Positions 45,929-55,567 of a stretch of 64,000 nt of DNA are shown here, one piece after another (position 1 is the stretch's first letter; the number at the start of each line of letters is the position of its first letter). The DNA is from Cryptomeria japonica. Taxonomy: Eukaryota; Streptophyta; Pinopsida; Cupressales; Cupressaceae. The stretch covers positions 2,791,501 through 2,855,500 of the forward strand of contig NC_081414.1 in NCBI RefSeq assembly GCF_030272615.1. The letters run 5' to 3'. The position numbers and the translations under genes were made by a program. Under the pieces are notes generated by a model. The model saw only the letters and a program-made list of their open reading frames with translations, was not told where the DNA came from and made no database searches.

Positions 45929-46559
45929 GGAATTCCGGAACCCTGAGGTTCCGAGGTTCCTCCTCTTTGTCTTCTCTCGCTTTTCCTTATCCGGAACTCC
46001 AGAACCCCGAGGTTCCGAAGTTCCTTCCCTTTGCTACCTCTCCTTCTTTTCACGGAACTCTCTTTCTTTCCCTTTCTCTTCTTCTCTCACGAATTCTGGA
46101 AGCCCGAGGTTCCGAAGTTCTTTTCTTTTCTTCTTCCCTTCCTTGGAACTCCGGAACCTCGAGGTTCCAAAGTTCCTTTGCACAATTCCGCCTTTTCCTT
46201 GCCTCCTAGTTCCCTCGGAACTCCGGAACCCCGAGGTTCCGAAGTTCCTTTCCCTTGCCTTCTCCAGAACCCCGAAACCCTGAGGTTCCGAGGTTCCCTC
46301 CTAGCCTTTCCTCTTTCCTTTCTCTGGATCTCCGAGATTCCGAAGTTCTCTTCCTTTGCTTCCCTTTCTTCTTTCCCAGAACTCCGGAACCCCAAGGTTC
46401 TGAATTTCCTTCCTTAGCCTTTTTTTTGTTCTCCGGAACCCCAAGGTTCCGAAGTTCCCTACTGTGTCTCTTTCCTCTTCCCCGAAACTCTGGAACCCCG
46501 AGGTTCCGAAGTTCCTTCCTTAGCTTTTTCCACTTCGGGAACCCAAGTTTCCGAAGTCC
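45929..46559. repeat. Array of about 11 imperfect palindromes in C/T-rich DNA
   Basis: Each unit is close to GGAACTCCGGAACC, a 4-base centre, then GGTTCCGAAGTTCC, so its halves pair at about 13 of 14 positions. Units lie at about 45929, 45993, 46090, 46145, 46217, 46266, 46325, 46378, 46431, 46484 and 46535, with a mean period near 60. Spacers are pyrimidine-rich (CCTTTCTTTCCC-like). Several overlapping open frames on both strands come from the repeat and are not genes. Confidence 0.85.
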
Positions 46560-46587
46560 CTGGACTTCTTCCAATTGGTGACACTTC

Positions 46588-46903
46588 TGTTTGCCACATA
46601 CGAGTAAACGATTAAATGCAGAAAGTAAATGCACAGAACATAATGGAAATAAATTAAATAACCAGTCTATGTATTAATTCAACAGTCCATGTACATCAAG
46701 TGTTTATAACATTAAACCCAGATACGACTATCATGATGATACTGAGAAGGAAAGGTATGCAATATATAATACCCAAAGGGGTGCGACCAACTGTCACCTC
46801 CAACTACCCTTCGGGACGACTAACTAACTGCAGAAACTCATAATTACCAACGACAACATAAATATAATATGACAACATAACATAATGATTATTCCCGACA
46901 ACA
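46588..46903 (-). mobile_element. 316-bp LTR (TGTTGTCGGG family), 3' LTR of a remnant
   Basis: Starts TGTTTGCCAC and ends CCCGACAACA on the plus strand, and is a close copy of the solo LTR at 58593-58909. On the minus strand the tract GGGGGGGATGA precedes it, so the internal region lies to the right. Confidence 0.75.
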
Positions 46904-47582
46904 TCATCCCCCCCAAGAAAAGAAGTCGTCTCTGGACGACTTAATACAAAATAGAGATGACATTAAACAAAACCAAGGTAGAGAACTGCAGGAACTGCAA
47001 ACGCTAGTCGAGCGTGGAATTCATACACCTGTTGCGTCCTCACCTGAAAACCCTTCTCTGCTACCATCCGATGCTCAAGTGCGGATTTCACCATTAGTGC
47101 TGCCTTTGACATCAAAGTCCTCCTGTGCCTAAACCAAACTTGTCTGCAAAACACGCTTTTCAGTCTCAGCCTCCACCAACTGCTACTCAAATGATACTAT
47201 CTCCCTAGCCAATTTTTCCTCGATAGCCACCCGCGCTACCCTCTCGGCATCCAACTCCTAGGTACGCTGAGCTAAGTCTCACGCTACTCCTGCCTCCAAC
47301 TTGGTGGTCAACTCCTCCCGAGCCCTCTGTGCATCCACCAAGGCAACCTCACGTCCAACCGAGACATACTCTGAGTTCCTCAAAGCGTACCATTCATGCC
47401 TGAAAGTGGCCACAACCCTCTGGCACAAAGGCTAGGAGACGCCTCAAATCCTCCATCACACTCCCCAAAGGCTGATAACGGAACTGAATAACTCCCTGGT
47501 GTCGTACGACTTCACGTTCTTGCAATGCCTTCCCTCAAACTCTATATTAATTTAACAGTCTCTATATTAATTCAACAATCTC
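46904..47582 (-). pseudogene. Internal remnant beside the 316-bp LTR
   Basis: Contains a perfect AAGTCGTC/GACGACTT stem (46923-46930 and 46935-46942) near the polypurine tract, then minus-strand coding-like sequence rich in Ala, Glu and Arg suggestive of a coiled coil, as in some gypsy Gag proteins. It is broken. The right end has two TCTATATTAATT units at 47541-47580. Confidence 0.4.
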
Positions 47583-48684
47583 TTATCTTGGTGCATCACC
47601 TCCTTTGATTTCAAACAATTCTCTCTTCTCTTTACCTCTGCAATTTGTTAGGATAGGCCTAGGATTTAGTTTTGAAGTGTTGAGTTGGTTCAACACCTGC
47701 ACTTGATGGAGAAGGAAGCCGGCCTTCTCCGGAGATTCAACCCCCTTGCGCAAGGTCCCACACTTCGGGGTTGTTTCCATGTTTCACAATGTTGCTAAGT
47801 TGATAGCTCAGCAAGGGTGCAAGCTTTTGTGATAACAGTTACCAAAGCACTTAGAGACCAATTACAATAGGTTCCCTCAAAGTTTATAGATCCAAGCCCT
47901 TACCTATCTTGAGTCTATACCCTCAAGGCTTATGGGTCGCCGATCCCCACCCTATCTTGGGACTTAACCTATTGCTTGGATTTAGACTGCCCCTCTTTGG
48001 AACATCTCATTCCCATCTTCTTAAATACGGACAGTAATAACATGATTCAGACTATAAGTATGCTAATTTCTTATGTATTATGAATATATATGATATTAAG
48101 TATGACTGTCATACATATTGCAGTCTATATTAATATTACTATTAAATTCTGCATAAGAACATTATCAGGCATTGTATATTAAGCATACATATTAAGCACA
48201 TCCTCATGCATACCACCAAGAGCAAGGATGTTACTGTCTGTAACTTAATAACAATTCTGATCTAATCGATGGTGATCTCACTGGATCCTTTTGATTCCTT
48301 TCCTTTATATCTCTCAATCCGAGGGAGAGGTCACACCTCTTCATCATTTATATGCCCTTTGGCAAGAGACACATCCTTTGAAAGAGTGCAACTCTTCATT
48401 ATTTCTGCCTTTTGAAAGGGACACAACCTTTCACAATCAGATCTGCACTTCTCATTCCCAAATTATCCCCTCTTCAAATGAGTTCTCTCCTCCCTTTTAT
48501 ACCTCATATTTGGGGGAGTCACAACATATCATTTCATGCCTTTTGACCATTCATTAACTTTAATCAAATTTTAATTATATTTAATTATATTCTTTTATAT
48601 TTTAATTTTATTTTTATTTTTTTGTATTTTAATTTTATTATTATCATTTATTATTAAATTATATTTCAAAGTGGGGACATTACA
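47583..48684 (-). mobile_element. LTR starting TGTAATGTCCCC (minus)
   Basis: On the minus strand it starts TGTAATGTCCCCACTTTG at 48684 and has GAGGTATAAAAGGGAGG about 180 bases in, a strong TATA site. The left border is a guess. It shares its first 12 bases with the solo LTR at 60657-61775. Confidence 0.5.
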
Positions 48685-49559
48685 AAAAACCACAGATAGC
48701 AGCTGAAATTGAATAAGCTTATACAATTTATATTGATCCAAACATTGAAACACTTACAATGATACCTATAGCAATACTACGGCCTATACCAAGGAAGTAC
48801 AGTAGGTAGAAATTACCATACGATATGAAAGGCAGGAATATTTATTAGCATCACCAAATTTAACTTCTTTTTAACTTGCATTTGAACACAAGATATTCGA
48901 TGATCAACAAGGAGATAACCTTTAAAGAGAGGTATCACGGCATTTTGGAAGGTAAAGTGGGTCCCATAAAATAACATTATCCTCCCTAAATAGTATAGCG
49001 CTTAGCAGATTTCCTTGTCTTTTCATTTGCTATAGATGGATTTAGAGAGTTTCCTGGATGGCTGCATACATTCACACTTTTTTATTACAAAATATCAAAC
49101 CTAGGCAATCACATAGAACTTAATGGCAAGTTGTTGTCAGAGTTTGTCTCCTCAAAAGGGCCAGTAGTCAAGAAATAACCCAAATTTGCCTCAACACTTA
49201 CAGCTAGCAGCAAGTGCAGATATATCAGCAACTTTAATGCCTATGATCAGCAAAACTACAATTGGTGGAAGTTATGCTGTAGGCTACAAAATTATAAATT
49301 AAAAGCTCCAAGAACATTAAATAGATAAATAATATAAACCCCTACAACACCACAATGAACTCACAAAACTGAAACATTGGAAATATCATTACTGAAATAG
49401 AAATCTTCAACACAACAAACTGGAAACACCCCAAATAACAAAAAAAATCTAAAAACCCACACCACAAATAAACACATGAAATTGAAATCTTCACAACAAC
49501 AAAAAACTAGAATGGATGCATGCAACACTCCGGTGATCTTTGGATGAAACCACTTAAGG
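48685..49559. other. Gene-free stretch
   Basis: No gene or element end that I can support. Confidence 0.35.
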
Positions 49560-49887
49560 GTTTTCATCTATGAAATTTGAAACCATCTTGCCAAAGGGTT
49601 TTCGTCCTCGAGTAAGAGAAGAAGAATTCACATTCATTCTCTATAGAAGAAGTTCATAAAAATAAGAGACCGGCCCTTTTTTTGAGACCAATCCTCTTTT
49701 TATAGCTTTTTGAAGGGAAATAATATTATATTATTTTCTTTTTGATTATTATTCCCTCAAAGTCATAAAACCATAAGTGCCATTTTTCACACACCTTTAT
49801 GCACCTTGTCTCTAGTGACATTTTGAACATTCACTTATATCAACCATTTAAAGCTAGTTCCATAGTTTCAAAAAAGGGGACATGACA
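49560..49887 (-). mobile_element. LTR-like unit starting TGTCATGTCCCC (minus)
   Basis: Minus-strand start TGTCATGTCCCCTTTTTTG at 49887 and GCTATAAAAAGAGG at about 49704 give a promoter-like layout similar to the LTR ending at 48684. The left border is not defined. Confidence 0.4.
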
Positions 49888-50301
49888 CAACATTACTTCT
49901 AGTTCTTTTCAATCAATACAAATTGTTTGAAATAGCTCAATAGTATTTTTTTGCATTTATTGAGTTCAATTGATCCATAAGGATCAAAGAGAAGATGAAA
50001 TATCCTGCACAAGACTCTTCATGTTCCATGACTCCTCATGCTCCACACATGACCTTTCATGTTCCACATGACTCCTTACATCTCATGTCTCTTCATTCCA
50101 AAAGCATGAGGACGCTTCATTTGCTTTGTTACCACACATTTGAAGACATGAAAGGGCAAATTACATCAAGGAAAGCAAATTTGAGCGTTAAAGTGACTAG
50201 AAGATGAAGTTAGCTGAAAAGTGAAACGGTAGATTTTATAAACTAAGAAGAACAACTAGAAGTTATATCTCTTATATTTGTATTTGTTTGTTTTGAGTAA
50301 C
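49888..50301. other. Gene-free stretch
   Basis: Nothing recognisable before the LINE target duplication; the short frame at 49995-50207 has no family signature. Confidence 0.35.
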
Positions 50302-50317
50302 AATGATCAGGTGGACA
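50302..50317. repeat. LINE target duplication (left)
   Basis: AATGATCAGGTGGACA, paired with AATGATCAGGTAGACA at 52133-52148 (one mismatch). Confidence 0.85.
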
Positions 50318-50378
50318 GCCACTAACGGGGCATGTGGAGTTGATTCCCAAGCCCTCGGGGATCTTGCACAATGGCAGC

Positions 50379-50800
50379 CTCCATCAAATGGTTGGGTGAA
50401 GCTAAATTTTGATGGTGCCTCTCAAGGAAACCCTGGCCCCTCAGGGGCAGGATGTATTCTTTTAAACTAACTTGGTAACACCATATTTACTGCATCCCTT
50501 CAACTAGTTCTGGGTACAAACAACATGGCTGAGTTTCAAGCCCTTCTTCATAGGCTTAAATTTTGCGAAGCTCGCACAGTCACCCATCTGGAGATAGAAG
50601 ACAACTTCCTAGTCATCATCAATGCAATTAGACGAAGGGCCACCCCTAGCTGGCATCTCCAAGCTCTTTGATGAGATTCTCCTTGTACTCAACCGCATCC
50701 TAAATACACTGGCCAACTGCGTATACTGTGAAGCCATCTCAGCAGCAAATACTCTTTCCAAGTAAGCAGCAGATGGAGTTACCTCTTTCTCCATTGCTCC
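50379..50800 (+). pseudogene. LINE RNase H domain
   Basis: WVKLNFDGASQGNPGPSGAG starts the fold with the first catalytic Asp. NNMAEFQALLHRLKFCEA gives the Glu. A later stretch resembling REANSxADxLSKWA gives the last Asp region (read here as CEAISAANTLS). A stop at 50468-50470 breaks the first part, and frame changes follow about 50650. RNase H removes RNA from the RNA:DNA hybrid during LINE copying. The domain is inactive here. Confidence 0.8.
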
Positions 50801-51302
50801 CTCGGCATAGCTGGCAGAAGTACTTTCTTGTACCTTGAAGCCGCATTCACTCTTCCATTTTTTTGGCACGCACTGGATGGTCTTTTCCAAGGTGGGTGAG
50901 CGTATTCCCCAGTCTACAACCTTCAAATCAATCACTTCAACCTCGATCTGATCTCCTTTCAATACACTTCTCTTTCTCTCTCACAACCATGTAGCACCTT
51001 GTGCTGGCAACCAGTTCTATTATCGTCTCATAATCAGATATCTTCCCATTTTTCACCTAATTTAATAGATTGATATCTATACTATTTGCAGTGTTCACCT
51101 TAACGAACATATTTACCACCTCAAGTTCTCATTTCCTTCCCATTGATGGTGTGTGCAGGCTCAATTGGCTCGTGTTCGAAGGAGCCACATTTGTAAAAGG
51201 CCCAAGTGGAATTTTTTGGGCATTCGGCTTCCCACATTAGACAAAACCACTCACAATGCAGAAATGGATACCCCAATCTGGTAAGTCAGTGCTCATCAAT
51301 AG

Positions 51303-51845
51303 ATGGCTTATTTGGGCCAAATTACAGACCAACGTTTGAATGTTGTGTTTTTAGCACCAAATGGTCACATGTTGGAGGTGATAAAGATGATGTTGTGTGA
51401 GGAATTCATGATTGTTGAGAATCATTACCATGTCAACACAGACATTTCCTCTTGGTCTGTGGCTTCACTCTTAGATTTGGGAGATCCCAAGGGCCAAGTG
51501 CTGGAGTTGGCCAACACGCTGGTCAAAACAGACTTTCTTGGCAACCTGGAGCTCATGTTAGCAGCAGCGCACTTGGGAGTGGGCATTCCCAGCCCGGTGG
51601 ACATTCCCTATTTCCTCAATCATGGCATTCCCAATCTGTGGTACCCTTTTCTAGGTAATTCCAGGGCTATCACCATCCTTGATCATCGTTGCCGAGCAGT
51701 TGAGCATTGTGCCACCCTGAAGAAGATCACTGATATTGAGCCCTCTTTGGGTACAGAATGGATGACAGCCTTCATGAAGAAGGTCGTGCAGGAACAACAC
51801 CCTAAGGAGAAGGCTGGTGAGCAGGCTTCTGATGAAGAAGACTGA
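51303..51845 (+). CDS. 180-codon ORF of unknown function in LINE 3' region
   Basis: An open frame downstream of RNase H, inside the same target-duplicated insertion. It has hydrophobic and helical stretches (SWSVASLLDLGDPKGQVLEL, NLELMLAAAHLGVGIP) and an acidic end (EQASDEED). There is no zinc motif, membrane segment or family that I recognise. It stays open while the RNase H region upstream is broken, which could be chance, a more conserved part, or a captured host sequence. The start at 51303 is simply the first ATG after a stop. Confidence 0.55.
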   Translation: MAYLGQITDQRLNVVFLAPNGHMLEVIKMMLCEEFMIVENHYHVNTDISSWSVASLLDLGDPKGQVLELANTLVKTDFLGNLELMLAAAHLGVGIPSPVDIPYFLNHGIPNLWYPFLGNSRAITILDHRCRAVEHCATLKKITDIEPSLGTEWMTAFMKKVVQEQHPKEKAGEQASDEED

Positions 51846-52132
51846 TTCCCTTTTACAACTAGAAGAAAATGATGCATATGGTCGATTTTTTAGTCATGTT
51901 GTTTATAGCATCCATGGGTTTATGTCTATAGTACAGTTATGATTTTCTGCTAGCATAGCAGTCATGATTTCTGATTGCATAAGCAGTTTTTGCTATGCTT
52001 TACATTGTAATGTCTGCTCATTACAAGAGCATCTATTTTGGTTTGGCTCCTTAGCCGTTACAATTCCACTATGTACAAATACTTTTAAATTTTAATTAAT
52101 ATAAATACTCCGTTTACTTATCAAAAAAAAAT

Positions 52133-52148
52133 AATGATCAGGTAGACA
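52133..52148. repeat. LINE target duplication (right)
   Basis: AATGATCAGGTAGACA, matching 50302-50317 at 15 of 16 positions. Confidence 0.85.
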
Positions 52149-53662
52149 AGTGATTGCGGCTACCAACTGATTTTTCCTTATCTTGAGGTTTGCCATGATT
52201 AAAAATACCTTGCGTTGGGTTACAAACTTTCTTTGTTAGTTATTATTTCCAGCACTAAACAACATTCCAGCCCTTAATTGATTGTCATTTTTTTTTCAAG
52301 TAGCATAGTAACATAAATTGTTATGTTTTGTTGATTTCTTTTGTAAACTAGGGAAATCATGGATCGTTTTGGTATAGGAATTGTTAATCCTTAGAATTTG
52401 TAATAAATTTTTATCTGAGTGACCAGGTCTTTGAGGCATAATGAGTTGCTACCTTGCAATCTTGAGATCTCTACTCAAAGTAGAAAAAGAAGGTGAGAAT
52501 GGATAATCTGGACCAGTCAAATTTAAGTTATCAAAAAACAAAACTTTACATTATATTTCTAAAAGACAACTTATAATTAATTATTTAAAAGGTTATTATA
52601 AGTGATTGAATAAAGTGACACTAAAAGATTATTATTTAAAAAGTTATAAATAGGCACCTTTTAGGGCATCTGGATAATTTTCCTTTAAAAAATTCATTCT
52701 TCCCCTCAATAATGAAAGTGACTTTTTGAGAACTTTTAATTAAATATTACTTTAAATGATCCATTTTAATGTCATTTTTAAATAATATCTTTTTAAGTCA
52801 CTTGTACCCACGCCTAGTGCTAACACTTTTTTGGCTCTTTTAAAAACACTCATGACATAGGCCACCCTTCTTTAAAATAAATAAAGATAAGTTTCCTTTA
52901 TAATATACAGTCACCTTAAGACAACTTGAATTATTTATTTAATTACTTTTATCTACACATCCCAAAATCTTAAGAAAGTTAGTGCTCTCCAAGAATGTTG
53001 GAAATCTCCAAGAATGTGGAATGCTCCCTAATAGTTGGATCTGCACTTGGAAAAAACCATTGTATTCATCTTGACCCCTAGAAACCTTTGCCATCATCAA
53101 AAAACTGGTTTTGATAAAACTGGTGCTCTCCAAGAATCTTGGAATGGACTGAAAAAGGGACATTGCATTCTCTAGCAATGGTCCACTCAAATCCCTAGCC
53201 GGTGGAGTCTTAAACCCCTTACCAACAACTATCAATGCATTTACCAACACTTCCCATTATGGACTAATTGCCACATTAAAAAAATATATTATTGTAATAC
53301 CAAAAGTGTGTTGCTGCCATTCTAGCCTCATCGTATTTCTCCTTGTTCCAAGAGATGCCTTCAATAAAAGGTTGGCGCCTCAAGCAACTGTGAGGAATAA
53401 AGAAATTTGGTGAAGATGGAAGAACATAGAACTCCCATGAGTCTTAGTAATGGAGGAAAGTGGATGCTAAATGAATGGGCCGATAAAAGAACCTATGGAT
53501 GATTTTAGATTGAAACTCATCGCTATTGCAACTACTTACCTTATCCTCTTCCTTTCATTTTTCTTCGTATCAAAACTAGTAAGTAGGGAATCAATTTCTC
53601 TCCTCACTTCACACACAACAAAACATACCTTCATATCATGTCCAAGTATTAAGCAAGATAGT
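52149..53662. other. Gene-free AT-rich stretch
   Basis: No gene or bounded element. CTCCAAGAATNTTGGAA-type short repeats occur around 52985-53145. Confidence 0.4.
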
Positions 53663-53672
53663 ATTTTAACCT
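53663..53672. repeat. 10-bp flanking repeat (left)
   Basis: ATTTTAACCT, identical to 54179-54188. Confidence 0.8.
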
Positions 53673-53772
53673 AAGTTACTGGTTCCGGTTCGGATTCAGG
53701 TTCGGATTCGGATACGGATTCGCGGATTCAGCAAAAAAAAAAAAAAATTTGGGTACAGGTACGGGTTCGTCC

Positions 53773-53845
<73 letters not shown>

Positions 53846-54178
53846 ATATATATATATATTTTTTAATTTTATATATATATATATGTTCAAACTTCAAACA
53901 TCAAAATTATATATGTTCACAGTTCAAACATACAAATATTAAGATTAAAAAATTTGTTTTTTAATTGTTTTATTTGTTTTCTAACCCGTGGGCCCTGTTT
54001 ATGGGAACCCACGGGCTTGGGTTCACCCGGGTCCTCCTGGGTTCGACGCAGGACCCACAGGGAACCCAGCCGCCTGGGCAGGACCCGGGTGGGACCCAGG
54101 TCGAACCAGGCATGGACCAAGACCGGGCATGGACCAGGACCAGGACCCAGCCATTTTTGGCAAGAACCGGTAACTAAG
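53673..54178. mobile_element. Non-autonomous DNA transposon, 506 bp
   Basis: The ends AGTTACTGGTTC (left) and AGTTACCGGTTC (reverse complement of the right end) pair at 11 of 12 bases, and 10-bp identical repeats lie outside. Left subterminal repeats follow GGTTCGGATTC; right subterminal repeats follow GGACCCGGGT and CATGGACCA. The middle is an AT microsatellite. Flank length fits Mutator-like elements (9-11 bp). An 8-bp hAT duplication extended by chance is the alternative, supported by the clustered subterminal repeats. No transposase is present. Confidence 0.8.
53774..53836. repeat. (TA)n microsatellite
   Basis: An unbroken TA run of about 63 bases, followed by shorter TA runs to 53885. 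The frame translating it as alternating Tyr and Ile is an artefact. Confidence 0.95.
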
Positions 54179-54188
54179 ATTTTAACCT
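54179..54188. repeat. 10-bp flanking repeat (right)
   Basis: ATTTTAACCT, partner of 53663-53672. Confidence 0.8.
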
Positions 54189-54492
54189 ATTGATGCCATA
54201 ATAATAATAGCTAACCTAGCCCTTGCCATCACCTACTATGCCATGCTTCTATAGAGGGTCTTTGCTGCCTTGAGTTGAACTTAACCATTGCTCATTTTAA
54301 CATTTGAAAAAAATCGGTAGGGTTTTGAAAAATAAAATGGAAGGGTAAACATTCAAAGTTAAAATAGAACAAAAGACTATCAAGAAGGCTTTGAAATGAG
54401 AAAAATTAAAAAAAGGGCAGCATATAACACCTCAGTTTTCAGCATTTGTCATTTGAAATTCAAAAAAGAATAGAAAAAAATTAGATACATAT
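54189..54492. other. Gene-free stretch
   Basis: Nothing recognisable. Confidence 0.35.
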
Positions 54493-55149
54493 TGTAGACA
54501 CCTAAAATTGTCCATCTTAATTAAATAAATATTTTATTTATTTAATTGGTCCCACTTCCTCTATTAATTAAATAAATCTTTATATATTTAATTAATTCAT
54601 TAGTTTTTTCACTCTGACACATCATTTATCTCTTAATTCTCCTCTACCTACCCCCCTCATTATTTTATTATTTTTCCTAACTACCCTCTTATTATTTTAT
54701 CATTTTCTATACCTACCCTCTAATCCTAGCCGACCATTTATTTATTTTCACCTCTTAATCTTATCCCTCCATTTTCTAAAGTGTCTTCTATATAAGAGGA
54801 TTCTTTTATCCTTCTAAGCCTAATAAGCAATTTAGCAATCTGGCAATCTAGCATTGGAGCGTACTTTTTGCATTCTAGCATTATTATTTTGTATCTATCA
54901 TATTTCAAATCTTCATTCACCATAGCTTCTTGTGCGTGTGCTTCTAAGAGCATCATTTTTTAACACAAGATCTTGGTTGATAGAAGTGCAATGGAGTAGT
55001 TTATAGCATACATGTGTGTTTTTACTTTTTAGTTTAGATTTTGGTTTGCATTGTGTGTGTTTTGCAGGTACTCTATTGAAGATGTTGAAATAAATCTGAA
55101 TCTTGTCCCATAAGATTTCAGATATATTCTTTTTTTCATCCACACATAT

Positions 55150-55166
55150 CATTGTCAACTCCACTT
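55150..55166. repeat. SINE target duplication (left)
   Basis: CATTGTCAACTCCACTT, paired with 55383-55399 (one mismatch). Confidence 0.8.
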
Positions 55167-55382
55167 TTTATTTAAATTGCAAGAATCGGGTATAGCACCC
55201 ACTACAAACTGCAGTGCACCTAGTAAACTTTTTAATGTGACCAGTGACAATGATGCAACACATCATAGAGTACCACGTGGGCTGGGGGGAGACTAGACCT
55301 CGTGGGCTGGGGGGAGACTAGACCTCGTGACCTCATATTTTACCATTGGAAGCTCTCACCAATCAAGCTAGGCCCCCAGCCC
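55167..55382 (-). mobile_element. tRNA-derived SINE, minus strand
   Basis: 216 bases between 17-bp direct repeats. On the minus strand GGCCTAGCTTGATTGGTGAG (from about 55372 down) is a box A-like head. GAGGTCACGAGGTC near 55321-55334 is a weakened box B. The tail ends in TTTAAATAAA. Inside, a 25-base unit containing GGGCTGGGGGGAGACTAGAC is duplicated in tandem at about 55277-55326. Confidence 0.75.
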
Positions 55383-55399
55383 CATTGTCAACTACACTT
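55383..55399. repeat. SINE target duplication (right)
   Basis: CATTGTCAACTACACTT, partner of 55150-55166. Confidence 0.8.
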
Positions 55400-55567
55400 C
55401 AAACTCAATTCAATCTTCAAATATTCCTTCCAAACACTATCTCAACATTTGAATCAGGTTATTTTGCTATCTACTACACCTCTGGAAGATAAAATCAGAA
55501 AAATAAAAAATAAAAATGTGAATTTGGGCACATCTATTTTATATATTTTGCGCAAGAGTGTCTAACA

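Larger units (their letters stand above)
50318..52132 (+). mobile_element. 5'-truncated LINE with RNase H
   Basis: An 1815-base insertion between 16-bp direct repeats, ending in a run of A after TTTACTTATC. It begins inside the coding region, just upstream of an RNase H domain, and continues through a 180-codon ORF and a 3' untranslated part. 5' truncation, an A tail and long target duplications are the hallmarks of target-primed reverse transcription. The single mismatch in the duplication suggests modest age. Confidence 0.9.
54493..55567 (+). mobile_element. LTR (TGTAGACACC family) carrying a SINE
   Basis: Starts TGTAGACACCTAAAATTG with TCTATATAAGAGG about 295 bases in, a normal LTR promoter position. 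A possible end GTGTCTAACA at 55567 mirrors the start imperfectly. Flanking bases do not match, so the right border is tentative. A SINE lies at 55167-55382. Confidence 0.55.

Noticed and set aside
45871-46634. Overlapping ORFs of 100-140 codons on both strands
   Set aside because: They run through the palindrome array in several frames at once and have repeat-derived composition.
53696-53890. Tyr/Ile repeat ORF
   Set aside because: Direct translation of the TA microsatellite.
55300-55382. Possible tRNA gene on the minus strand
   Set aside because: Same reasoning: a SINE head with a weak box B and flanking duplications.
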